From NCBI GenBank assembly GCA_018883185.1, contig VEQP01000029.1, forward strand, positions 1 to 34,272: a DNA stretch of 34,272 nt, written 5' to 3'. Every line of letters starts with the position of its first letter. Position 1 is the first letter of the stretch. A model generated the notes under the pieces. The model saw only the letters and a program-made list of their open reading frames with translations. It was not told the DNA's origin and made no database searches. Positions 10,572 through 23,213 of the stretch are shown one piece after another. A program made the translations under genes and the position numbers. The stretch comes from Nevskiaceae bacterium. GTDB lineage: Bacteria > Pseudomonadota > Gammaproteobacteria > Steroidobacterales > Steroidobacteraceae.

Positions 10572-11429
10572 TCAGCGATAGCGGTCGTCGCGATCGCCGT
10601 ACTGCTTTTCCCGCCGTTCGCGACGCTCTTGCGCCTCAAGGCTGAGCGTTGCGACGGGCCGGGCCTCGAGGCGCTTCACGCCAATTTCTTCACCCGTCTC
10701 GAGGCAGTAGCCGTAGGAGCCATCTTCGATACGCTGCAGCGCTTCCTCGATCTTGCGGATGAGTTTTCGCTCACGGTCGCGGGTGCGCAGCTCCAAGCTG
10801 AATTCTTCTTCCTGGGTCGCGCGATCGTTCGGGTCGGGGAAGTTGGCCGCTTCATCCTTCATGTGCGAGACGGTACGGTCGACTTCGCGCATCAGATCCT
10901 GCTTCCAAGTCTCGAGGATGTTGCGAAAGTGCTCGAGCTGCTCGCGGCTCATGTACTGCTCGCCGCGCTTGACGATGTAGGGCTGGACATTGCGCGGCCC
11001 GGAAAGCAGGTTGCCATCCTCGCCGTCGTCGTTCTCCTGCGGGGCCTGGACCGGTCGCGGATTGACGCGCACGTAGGTGGCTACCACGCCTTCGTTAGGG
11101 GTTTTGGCTGGCCCTTTAGCCGGCGTCACCGCGACGTTGGTTGGGGCGGCCAGCGTCTTGTCGGCTTTGGCCGAAGACTTGCCCACCGTGGCCGTTTTGG
11201 CGGCGGGTGGAGCCTTGGTTGCGGTTGTCTTGGTGGCCACAGGGTTCTTGGCGGCGGCTTTCGAGTCGGTTTTCTTTGCAGCGCTCACGGTGCTCTTCGC
11301 GGGTGATTTGGGTGCAACCGCCTTGCCCGCAGGCTTGGCGACACGCTTGTTCGATGCGACCGGACGCTGTCCGGCCGCGGGGGATTTGTGGGATTTGGCA
11401 GCCTTGGCTGCGGGTTTCTTTGCCGACAT
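10572..11429 (-). CDS. dksA: RNA polymerase-binding factor DksA, zinc-less form with Lys/Ala-rich N-terminal tail
   Basis: DksA enters the RNA polymerase secondary channel and, with ppGpp, retunes promoters in the stringent response. Residues about 145-285 align along the whole E. coli protein, including EEYM-like GEQYM, HMKDEAANFPDPNDRATQEEEFSLEL and RLEARP. The coiled-coil tip keeps DPNDRA (D202 and A204, the functional residues). The zinc finger keeps only C242; the other three cysteine positions are T245, S263 and A266. Residues 1-112 are a low-complexity Lys/Ala/Pro/Thr tail resembling histone H1. The total of 285 compares with 151 in E. coli. AAGAGGA (11437-11443) 7 nt before the ATG supports this start. 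Confidence 0.95.
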   Translation of the reverse strand: MSAKKPAAKAAKSHKSPAAGQRPVASNKRVAKPAGKAVAPKSPAKSTVSAAKKTDSKAAAKNPVATKTTATKAPPAAKTATVGKSSAKADKTLAAPTNVAVTPAKGPAKTPNEGVVATYVRVNPRPVQAPQENDDGEDGNLLSGPRNVQPYIVKRGEQYMSREQLEHFRNILETWKQDLMREVDRTVSHMKDEAANFPDPNDRATQEEEFSLELRTRDRERKLIRKIEEALQRIEDGSYGYCLETGEEIGVKRLEARPVATLSLEAQERRERREKQYGDRDDRYR

Positions 11430-11492
11430 CAGGCGATCCTCTTTTCGACAAGGCGCTCTGCGGGACGCGCGAGGATACCGGCAAAAAAGCGA

Positions 11493-11882
11493 TCAGGGAA
11501 GGGTAATTTCAGGTTCCGGAACCCAGCCCGCCTGCCGTCGGGTTGCCACCACCGTCGTGTAGACGCCACCGCGGACATTGAAACGCGCCGTGAGCTTCAT
11601 GTAGCGCGGCGCGGTGACGGCCGCCAGCGCATCGGCGATCTCGTTGGTGACGGCTTCGTGAAACGCGCCGCGATCGCGGAACGACCAGATGTAGAGCTTG
11701 AGCGACTTCAACTCGACGCAACGCTGGTCTGGCACGTACTCGAGTTCCAGTGTGGCGAAGTCGGGCTGACCGGTCTTCGGGCACAGGCAGGTGAACTCGG
11801 GCAGGGTCATGCGGATCGTGTAGTCGATCTCGGGCTTGGGGTTCGGGAATGTGTCGAGTTGCGTGGTCGGTTGGGAGGGCAT
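11493..11882 (-). CDS. queF: NADPH-dependent 7-cyano-7-deazaguanine (preQ0) reductase, unimodular QueF
   Basis: QueF reduces preQ0 to preQ1, a step of queuosine synthesis. The protein has 129 residues, so it is the short single-domain type rather than the long E. coli-like two-module type. The catalytic Cys is the second one in [12 protein letters not shown] (C34) with D41 nearby. The QueF signature [11 protein letters not shown] lies at 56-66 and FHE at 74-76, followed by [12 protein letters not shown]. dksA starts 63 bp downstream on the same strand. Together with gluQRS it brackets dksA with two genes of the same tRNA modification route. Confidence 0.94.
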   Translation of the reverse strand: MPSQPTTQLDTFPNPKPEIDYTIRMTLPEFTCLCPKTGQPDFATLELEYVPDQRCVELKSLKLYIWSFRDRGAFHEAVTNEIADALAAVTAPRYMKLTARFNVRGGVYTTVVATRRQAGWVPEPEITLP

Positions 11883-11973
11883 GTGAGGTGTCGCAAGGAG
11901 GGCGTTACAGGGCCGGATAATTTACACTAGCGGGGAGTCGGCGGGGATTCCGCCGTGGAGAATTTCCCAAGCG

Positions 11974-15489
<3,516 letters not shown>

Positions 15490-15494
15490 GATCG

Positions 15495-16460
15495 ATGGAC
15501 ACCGTAATGCAGGCGCTCGGTGGCGATTTGCGTTTGGCCTTGCTGCTGCTCGGCGGGCTGCTCGTGCTCGGCATTGTCCTTTGGGAGTGGCTGCAGCGTC
15601 GTCGTGCGCGACGCGCCGATGAGGCCCATCGAGTTGGGCCGCTCGGTCAAGTCCGTGAGCCGACGGCCGACGCCTCTTCTCCGGCGCTGGAAGACCCGTT
15701 GTTTGCTACGCGGCCGCAGCCATCGCGGCGCGGTGAGGAACGTCGGGAGCCGACATTGGGACTGGCAGAGTTGCCCGTTCGCGAGCGCGTTCCGGATCCA
15801 CCGCTCGTTGATTTGGACTCAGCTCGCAATCTCGATACGCGTGGCAGCACCATTCCGGTTGTCGAGACCGTGCTCTCGGCGCCCATCGAACGGGTCCCTA
15901 CAGTTGATTCCGTCGTGGTCGATGGCGCAAGCGTCACCTCAGCGCCGTCCGTGCCTGCGGTCGCCCCTGCTGCGGTCATCCCTGCTGCGGTCGCTCCGGC
16001 CGCGGTAGCGAGCGAGGCGGGGACAACTCCGCGCGTCGAGTGGCCACCCGAGCAGGAGCGCGTCATCGTCAGCGTGCGCGTCGTTGCGCGTAACGGCGAG
16101 CGGTTCACGGGTGCGAGCCTGCGGCAGGCGCTGCTCGGCGAGGGCTTCGTGCACGGCGAGATGGAAATTTTCCACCGCGCGCATGGCGATGGGCGCGTCA
16201 TCCTCAGCGCCGCGAGCCTGACTCGGCCGGGAAGTTTCGATGTGACGAGCATGGACTCGGGTCTCTATCTGGGCCTGAATCTTTTTTCGGTCTTGCCCGG
16301 GCCCTTGGCGGGTAAGGATACGGTCGACAAGTTGTTGACTGTCGGTCACACCTTGGCGCGGCGCCTGCGGGGCGAGTTGCTCGATGGTCGCGGCGAGGCC
16401 TTAACCGAGGCGCGTCTGGCTGATATGCGGCGCGAGGCCGCAGCGGCCGACCCACGCTGA
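15495..16460 (+). CDS. zipA: Cell division protein ZipA
   Basis: ZipA anchors FtsZ filaments to the inner membrane. The 321-residue protein has one N-terminal membrane segment (LALLLLGGLLVLGIVLWEWL, about 13-32) with a basic cytoplasmic flank (QRRRARR). A long variable Pro/Ala/Val-rich linker (about 40-185) follows, including a short tandem repeat. The C-terminal FtsZ-binding domain is at about 190-315 (ERVIVSVRVVARNGERFTG, later FHRAHGDGRVILSAASLTRPGSFD). Position between smc and ligA agrees with other gammaproteobacteria, where zipA and ligA are neighbours. Start ATG 15495 is close to the smc stop, suggesting co-transcription. Confidence 0.92.
   Translation: MDTVMQALGGDLRLALLLLGGLLVLGIVLWEWLQRRRARRADEAHRVGPLGQVREPTADASSPALEDPLFATRPQPSRRGEERREPTLGLAELPVRERVPDPPLVDLDSARNLDTRGSTIPVVETVLSAPIERVPTVDSVVVDGASVTSAPSVPAVAPAAVIPAAVAPAAVASEAGTTPRVEWPPEQERVIVSVRVVARNGERFTGASLRQALLGEGFVHGEMEIFHRAHGDGRVILSAASLTRPGSFDVTSMDSGLYLGLNLFSVLPGPLAGKDTVDKLLTVGHTLARRLRGELLDGRGEALTEARLADMRREAAAADPR
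15966..16010 (+). repeat. Three tandem 15-bp units in the zipA linker
   Basis: Units at 15966-15980, 15981-15995 and 15996-16010 share the pattern CCTGCTGCGGTC plus three bases; the third is diverged. Each encodes a five-residue block of the PAAV type, so the repeat keeps frame. A shorter related segment precedes it. Such units can change number by slippage without breaking the ZipA frame. Confidence 0.65.
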
Positions 16461-18520
<2,060 letters not shown>

Positions 18521-18545
18521 GGTCTATGCCGCGTTCGCGGTTAGA

Positions 18546-19370
18546 TCAGAGCTTCTTCTCGACCTTGGCGGCCTTGGCGAGCTCGTCGCTGTAGGTGCGC
18601 AGCTTCTTGGCGAGTACCGCCTGGTTCAGCTGCTCCTTCACCTGCTCGAACGGCGGCGGCTGGACTTCACGGATGTCATCGACGCGGATGATGTGCCAGC
18701 CGAACTGCGTCTGCACCGGCTTGGCGATGGTCTCGCCCTTCTTCAGGGCGACCACGGCTTCCGCAAAGGGCTTGACCATGCTGCTCGGGCTGAACCAGCC
18801 GAGATCACCGCCGCGATCACGCGAAGCGTCAAGCGAATCTTTGGCCAGGGTCTCGAACTTCTCGCCCTTGCGCAAACGCTCCAGGATCTGCGTTGCCGCG
18901 ATTTCCGTGGGCACGAGGATGTGACGCGCGCGGTACTCGTTGCGCGAGAGCTGGGCGACCTGCGTGTCGTATTCGGCGCGCAGCTCCTGCTCGGTCGGTG
19001 TCTTGTCTTTCAGGTACTTTTCAGCCAAGGCCTGCTGCAGCATGTTCATGCGGTCGAGCTGCAGGCGCGCAGCCATGTCGGCCTGCTTGTCGAGACCGTC
19101 TTTCTCGGCCTGCGCGGAGAGCACATGCATGCTGATCAGCGAATCGAGTGCGCGCTGCTTCAACTCGGGCTCAAGGTCCGCGACCGCACGGCCCGTCGCG
19201 CTTTTGACGTAAGTGTCGAACATGCCTTGGGTGATCGCCTTGCCGGCCACTGTGGCGACGGGCTTGCTGGACGGGTCGTCCGCTGCGGCGCCGGCGGCGT
19301 CGGTCTTGGCCTGACAAGCGGCAAGCAGAAGGCTGGCCGTGGCCAGGGTCACTAAACGCAGGGTTTTCAT
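18546..19370 (-). CDS. Parvulin-type peptidyl-prolyl cis-trans isomerase, predicted lipoprotein
   Basis: The 274-residue protein begins with a lipoprotein signal peptide ending LLLAAC (C19 as lipidated residue), so it should be exported and anchored to a membrane. An N-terminal SurA/PrsA-like helical region (about 40-145) precedes a parvulin domain (about 145-245: RARHILVPTE, DRGGDLGWFSPSSMVKPFAEAV, FGWHIIRVDDIRE). Such proteins assist folding of exported proteins by proline isomerisation. Two upstream in-frame ATGs (19391, 19385) exist, but ATG 19370 gives a clean signal peptide; no strong ribosome site decides. It follows bolA on the same strand. It is shorter than SurA (one parvulin domain), so I give no gene symbol. 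Confidence 0.88.
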   Translation of the reverse strand: MKTLRLVTLATASLLLAACQAKTDAAGAAADDPSSKPVATVAGKAITQGMFDTYVKSATGRAVADLEPELKQRALDSLISMHVLSAQAEKDGLDKQADMAARLQLDRMNMLQQALAEKYLKDKTPTEQELRAEYDTQVAQLSRNEYRARHILVPTEIAATQILERLRKGEKFETLAKDSLDASRDRGGDLGWFSPSSMVKPFAEAVVALKKGETIAKPVQTQFGWHIIRVDDIREVQPPPFEQVKEQLNQAVLAKKLRTYSDELAKAAKVEKKL

Positions 19371-19406
19371 TTCGGCGAATCTCATGGTCATAGAGGAAGA
19401 GAGGAA

Positions 19407-19673
19407 TTATGAGGGCAAGCGGGCATCGATGGACAGAGCGTGAACGTCGCGCCCCATCAGTGCGGCCACCGCTGCATAGACGAGGCGATGGCGGGCGAGG
19501 GGGGCGAGGCCGACGAATCGCGCGCTGCGGATCACCACGTGAAAATGGCCACCCTCTCGGGCTCCCGCATGGCCGGCGTGAAGCGCACTGTCGTCACGAA
19601 TGTCTAGCAGGTCTGGTTCGAGAGCCGCTTGAAGGCAGCTGCGCAGGCGGTCGATGCGTGGGGTGTCGCTCAT
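19407..19673 (-). CDS. bolA: BolA-family protein
   Basis: BolA-family proteins partner with monothiol glutaredoxins in iron-sulfur handling, and some act as transcription regulators. The 88 residues have the family fold: an N-terminal helix (IDRLRSCLQAALEPDLLDIRDDSALHAGH), the GGHFHVVI strand and the RFVGLAPLARHRLVYAAV helix with the conserved RHR. The frame is open to 19703, but ATG 19673 gives the natural N-terminus. The divergent yciO starts only 21 bp away. It probably forms an operon with the parvulin gene 36 bp downstream. Whether it is BolA proper or the IbaG-type paralogue is uncertain. Confidence 0.85.
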   Translation of the reverse strand: MSDTPRIDRLRSCLQAALEPDLLDIRDDSALHAGHAGAREGGHFHVVIRSARFVGLAPLARHRLVYAAVAALMGRDVHALSIDARLPS

Positions 19674-19677
19674 GCCG

Positions 19678-19688
19678 CGTATGATACG
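19678..19688. promoter_or_regulatory. Symmetric -10 element shared by bolA and yciO
   Basis: CGTATGATACG is a perfect palindrome around its central G. It reads TATGAT on the plus strand (19680-19685) and TATCAT on the minus strand (19686-19681), each five of six to the -10 consensus. Start points 6-8 nt downstream would fall within a few bases of both start codons (19695 plus, 19673 minus), implying near-leaderless mRNAs. No good -35 is seen for either direction. Confidence 0.35.
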
Positions 19689-19694
19689 GCGCCG

Positions 19695-20315
19695 ATGCAA
19701 CACTTCGAACTACATCCGCGCAATCCGCAACTGCGTCTGATTCGTCAGGCTGCAGCCATCGTGCGCGAGGGTGGCTTGATCGCCTACCCGACCGATTCGT
19801 GTTACGCGTTCGGTTGTCACATCGGCGACAAGGATGCTCTGGAGCGGATTCGCCGTCTGCGGCAGACCGACCGCCACCATCACTTCACGCTGGTTTGCCG
19901 CGATCTGACCGAGATCTCCCGGTACGCCAAGGTCGACACGTGGCAGTTTCGATTGCTGAAGGCCTGCACGCCGGGGCCCTACACCTTCATCCTCGAAGCG
20001 ACCCGCGAGACGCCTCGTCGGCTGCAGCACGAAAAAAGACGCACGATCGGTTTAAGGGTTCCGGATCACCCAGTTCCGCAGATGCTGCTCGCCGAACTCG
20101 GTGAGCCGATCATGAGTTCGACGCTGATGCTGCCCGGCGACGAATTGCCGTTGAACGACGGCGCCGAGATTGCGGATCGGCTCGCTCGTGACCTTGACGC
20201 CTTGCTCGACTGCGGCTCCTGCGGTCTCGAGCCTACGACCGTGGTGGATCTCGCCGCCAACCCCGCTGTTGTAGTGCGCCAAGGCCGCGGTTCCATCGAA
20301 CCCTTCGGGCTCTGA
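19695..20315 (+). CDS. yciO: YciO/Sua5/YrdC-family protein
   Basis: The protein has 206 residues, the same length as E. coli YciO, and matches it throughout: HPRNPQLRLIRQAAAIVREGGLIAYPTDSCYAFGC, HHFTLVCRDLTEISRYAKVD, TPGPYTFILEATRETPRRL, EKRRTIGLRVPDHP, and PTTVVDLAANPAVVVRQGRG. The YrdC fold binds double-stranded RNA and nucleotides; TsaC/Sua5 members make threonylcarbamoyl-AMP for tRNA t6A. The exact role of YciO is less settled, so t6A synthesis is not claimed. ATG 19695 is chosen over the upstream in-frame start at 19629, which would overlap divergent bolA. Confidence 0.92.
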   Translation: MQHFELHPRNPQLRLIRQAAAIVREGGLIAYPTDSCYAFGCHIGDKDALERIRRLRQTDRHHHFTLVCRDLTEISRYAKVDTWQFRLLKACTPGPYTFILEATRETPRRLQHEKRRTIGLRVPDHPVPQMLLAELGEPIMSSTLMLPGDELPLNDGAEIADRLARDLDALLDCGSCGLEPTTVVDLAANPAVVVRQGRGSIEPFGL

Positions 20316-20335
20316 GGGTAGGTCCGCAAGGCCTG

Positions 20336-20373
20336 GCTTCGGTATACTGCGGCGGCGTCGGTGGGACCGAAGC
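20336..20373 (+). promoter_or_regulatory. trpS upstream region: -10 box inside an inverted repeat
   Basis: GCTTCGGT (20336-20343) and ACCGAAGC (20366-20373) form a perfect 8-bp inverted repeat. The -10-like TATACT (20343-20348) overlaps the left arm. A second, nested pair, TCGGT (20358-20362) and ACCGA (20366-20370), competes for the right arm. No good -35 is visible. It could be an operator, or the nested hairpin could act in the leader RNA. Weak evidence. Confidence 0.35.
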
Positions 20374-20423
20374 GAATCATCTCCAAATCCAATAACTACA
20401 TATAAAACAAAGGGTTGCGTCGA

Positions 20424-21638
20424 TTGAGTAATGTTTCACAGTCAAATCGCGTGCTCTCGGGCATGCGTCCGACCGGCCAGTTGCACCTTGGCAATTACCA
20501 CGGTGCGCTGCGCAACTGGGTTGACCTGCAGTACCAATACCCGTGCTTTTTCTTCGTCGCAGACTGGCATGCGCTGACGACCGGTTACGAGGACACGAGC
20601 AAGCTGCCCGAATACACGCACGAGATGGTGATCGACTGGCTGGCCGCCGGTTTGAATCCGGGAGTCGCCACCCTGTTCGTGCAGTCTCAAGTGCCTGAGC
20701 ACGCCGAACTGCACTTGCTGCTGTCGATGATTACGCCGCTCTCCTGGCTGGAGCGCGTCCCAACGTACAAGGACCAGCAGGCCGAGCTCGCCGAAAAGGA
20801 CCTCGCCACTTACGGGTTTCTCGGCTACCCGCTGCTGCAGTCGGCCGACATCCTCCTGTACCGTCCGGGCTACGTGCCCGTGGGTGAGGATCAGGTCGCT
20901 CATGTCGAGATCACGCGTGAGGTAGCTCGCCGATTCAACCATCTCTTTGGTCGCGAGGTTGATTTCGAGAACAAGGCCGAGAAGGCGGTAGCCGAGCTCG
21001 GCGGGCGCAACAGCAGCCTGTACCGGCAGCTGCGCAAGAAGTTTCAGGAAACCGGCGACGCCGAGTCACTCGATAAGGCCCGCGCGCTCGTCACCGGAAA
21101 CACCCGTATCACGGTGGCTGATCGCGAGCGTTTGTTGGGTTATCTCGAGGGCTCGAGCGTGGCGATCCTGCCAGAGCCACAGGTGTTATTGACGCCGACG
21201 CCGAAGCTACCGGGCCTTGATGGACGCAAGATGTCGAAGTCCTACGGCAACACGATCGGTCTGCGCGAAGATCCTGACTCGGTCGCCAAGAAACTGAAGA
21301 CCATGCAGACCGATCCGGCGCGCGTTCGGCGCACCGATGTGGGTGATCCGGAGAAGTGCCCCGTGTGGTCGCTTCATCAGGTCTACTCCGACCAAGCCAC
21401 GCGAGACTGGGTCGCAGCGGGCTGCCGCAGTGCCGGCATCGGCTGCCTCGAGTGCAAGAAGCCGTTGATCGATCGGGTGGTGGATGAATCAACCACCATG
21501 CGCAAGCGCGCCGAAGAGTACGAGAACAACCCTGAACTCGTGCGAGCCATCCTCACCGAGGGTTGCGAGAAGGCACGCGATGCCGCCCGCGAGACCCTGG
21601 ACGAGGTTCGTCGCGCCATGCACCTGCGGGGGGACTGA
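20424..21638 (+). CDS. trpS: Tryptophanyl-tRNA synthetase (long form)
   Basis: TrpS charges tRNA-Trp. The class I motifs are HLGN (21-24, HIGH counterpart) and KMSKS (269-273). The protein has 404 residues, longer than the 330 or so of E. coli. An extra segment between the catalytic parts (about 185-245, GRNSSLYRQLRKKFQETGD and following) is known from the long TrpS forms of some proteobacteria. No ATG precedes the conserved start. Of two TTGs, the one at 20424 has AAAGGG (20409-20414) at a good 9-nt distance, whereas TTG 20415 directly abuts it. scpA follows 4 bp after the stop. Confidence 0.94.
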   Translation: MSNVSQSNRVLSGMRPTGQLHLGNYHGALRNWVDLQYQYPCFFFVADWHALTTGYEDTSKLPEYTHEMVIDWLAAGLNPGVATLFVQSQVPEHAELHLLLSMITPLSWLERVPTYKDQQAELAEKDLATYGFLGYPLLQSADILLYRPGYVPVGEDQVAHVEITREVARRFNHLFGREVDFENKAEKAVAELGGRNSSLYRQLRKKFQETGDAESLDKARALVTGNTRITVADRERLLGYLEGSSVAILPEPQVLLTPTPKLPGLDGRKMSKSYGNTIGLREDPDSVAKKLKTMQTDPARVRRTDVGDPEKCPVWSLHQVYSDQATRDWVAAGCRSAGIGCLECKKPLIDRVVDESTTMRKRAEEYENNPELVRAILTEGCEKARDAARETLDEVRRAMHLRGD

Positions 21639-21642
21639 GTCG

Positions 21643-22533
21643 ATGGCTAAAGCCGATTTACGATTGGTGCAAGCGTCTGAAGAGCCCGCTGACTTGCTGG
21701 CCCCTGCGCAAGCGGAGATGCCCTTTGCCGTGGTGCAAGGTGAGCCAGTCACGCAGTTGCCGCGCGATTTGTATATCCCGCCGCAGGCCCTGGAGGTGTT
21801 TCTCGAGGCGTTCGAAGGGCCGCTCGATCTGCTGTTGTATCTGATCCGGCGGCAGAACCTCGACATTCTCGATATTCCGCTCGCGGACATCACCCGTCAG
21901 TACATGAACTACATCGAGCTGATGCAGGACATGCAGCTTGAACTCGCGGGCGAGTATCTGGTCATGGCGGCTACGCTCGCCGAGATCAAATCGCGCATGT
22001 TGCTGCCACGCTCGAGCGAGGCGCCCACCGAGGAGAGCGACCCGCGGGCGGATCTCGTGCGTCGTCTGCAGGAGTACGAGCGCTTTAAGCAGGCGGCCGA
22101 AAGCGTCGATCGCCTGCCGCGCCTCGAGCGCGATGTGTGGGTCGCGCGTGCCGAAAACACGGCCCGACGCCCCGTCACCCAAGTGCCGACCGTGACGCTA
22201 CAGGAGATGATCCTGGCGTTCCGCGAGGTGGTGGTGCGAGCGGCAATGTTCCAACACCATCACGTGCAGCGCGAGCGTCTGTCGGTTCGCGCCCGTATGA
22301 CCGACGTGCTTGCGGCCGTCGAGGGTGGCGGGTTCGTGGAATTTCTCCACTTGTTCCGTGCCGAGGAGGGGCGCATGGGGGTCACCGTGACCTTTATGGC
22401 CATTCTTGAATTGGTACGTGAAGGCTTGTTGGATCTCGTGCAGACCGAGCCCTACGGACCCTTGCACGTTCGCGGCGCGCACAATCCGCCGGTGCGTCTC
22501 GCCATCGATAATGAGGACGATCAACCCGCATGA
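21643..22533 (+). CDS. scpA: Segregation and condensation protein ScpA
   Basis: ScpA is the kleisin that bridges the two Smc heads in the SMC-ScpAB condensin. The 296 residues start with a variable arm (about 1-45), then FLEAFEGPLDLLLYLIRRQNLDILDIPLADITRQY. This is the N-terminal domain that binds the Smc neck. LAGEYLVMAATLAEIKSRMLLP follows. The C-terminal winged-helix region ends ELVREGLLDLVQTEPYGPLHV and binds the other Smc head. ATG 21643 gives the natural start; the frame is open further upstream inside trpS. The stop overlaps the scpB start (ATGA, 22530-22533). Confidence 0.95.
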   Translation: MAKADLRLVQASEEPADLLAPAQAEMPFAVVQGEPVTQLPRDLYIPPQALEVFLEAFEGPLDLLLYLIRRQNLDILDIPLADITRQYMNYIELMQDMQLELAGEYLVMAATLAEIKSRMLLPRSSEAPTEESDPRADLVRRLQEYERFKQAAESVDRLPRLERDVWVARAENTARRPVTQVPTVTLQEMILAFREVVVRAAMFQHHHVQRERLSVRARMTDVLAAVEGGGFVEFLHLFRAEEGRMGVTVTFMAILELVREGLLDLVQTEPYGPLHVRGAHNPPVRLAIDNEDDQPA

Positions 22534-23213
22534 GTGAGCATCACATTCGCAATGTCATCGAAGCGGCACTGCTGGCTGGCGGCAAGCCGCTGCAGGTGGC
22601 CGATATCGCGCAGTTGTTCGACGAGGACGGTCGACCCGAGAAGGCGCAGATCGTGGCGGGCTTGCAGCAACTCGAGGCCGAGTATGCCGAGCGCGGCATC
22701 GAATTGAAGGAAACCGCCAGTGGCTGGCGCGTGCAGGTTCGTTCGGGATATGGCCGCGAGATCGGTCGCTTGTGGCCAGAACGAGCGCAGAAGTACTCAC
22801 GCGCGCTGCTTGAGACGCTGGCGTTGATCGCATACCGCCAGCCAATCACGCGCGCCGAGATCGAGTCGGTGCGTGGCGTTGCGGTTAATCCCAACATCCT
22901 CAAGACGCTTATGGAGCGCGATTGGGTTCGCGTGGTTGGGCATCGTGATGTGCCGGGTCATCCGGAACTGCTCGGTACGACCCGCGAGTTTCTCGATTAT
23001 TTTGGACTGCGTAGCATCGAGGAGTTGCCGCCGCTCGCCGAGCTGAAGGCGATGAGCGACATCAATCCGCAGCTTGCGCTGCCCGCGCTCGCCGAAGCGT
23101 CCGGCCCGCTAGCCGAAGAGTCCGCAGTGCTTGTGCCTGCTGCGGCCGAACCTCCTAACGAACCACTGCCCGAGGGGCTGCCCGGCCCTGGCGATGAAAC
23201 CGTCTACGTCTGA
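22530..23213 (+). CDS. scpB: Segregation and condensation protein ScpB
   Basis: ScpB dimers bind the central part of ScpA. The 227 residues contain two winged-helix domains: HHIRNVIEAALLAGGKPLQVADIAQLF, then SGWRVQVRSGYGREIGRLWPERAQKYSRALLETLALIAYRQPITRAEIESVRGV and GHRDVPGHPELLGTTREFLDYFGLRSIEELPPL. An acidic Pro/Ala-rich tail of about 45 residues follows. The start overlaps scpA by 4 bp and its end overlaps rluB by 20 bp, so the three genes are probably translated in a coupled way. Confidence 0.95.
   Translation: MSEHHIRNVIEAALLAGGKPLQVADIAQLFDEDGRPEKAQIVAGLQQLEAEYAERGIELKETASGWRVQVRSGYGREIGRLWPERAQKYSRALLETLALIAYRQPITRAEIESVRGVAVNPNILKTLMERDWVRVVGHRDVPGHPELLGTTREFLDYFGLRSIEELPPLAELKAMSDINPQLALPALAEASGPLAEESAVLVPAAAEPPNEPLPEGLPGPGDETVYV

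Noticed and set aside
10527-11306. 259-codon plus-strand open frame opposite dksA, with Val/Ala/Gly-rich C-terminus
   Set aside because: It is the mirror of the Lys/Ala-rich dksA tail; the dksA product is unmistakable and has a good ribosome site.
11883-11973. Promoters in the queF-smc divergent gap (GATAAT and TACACT boxes near 11916-11928)
   Set aside because: Single -10-like hexamers exist but none has a -35 partner at 16-18 bp, so I could not support a specific promoter for either gene.
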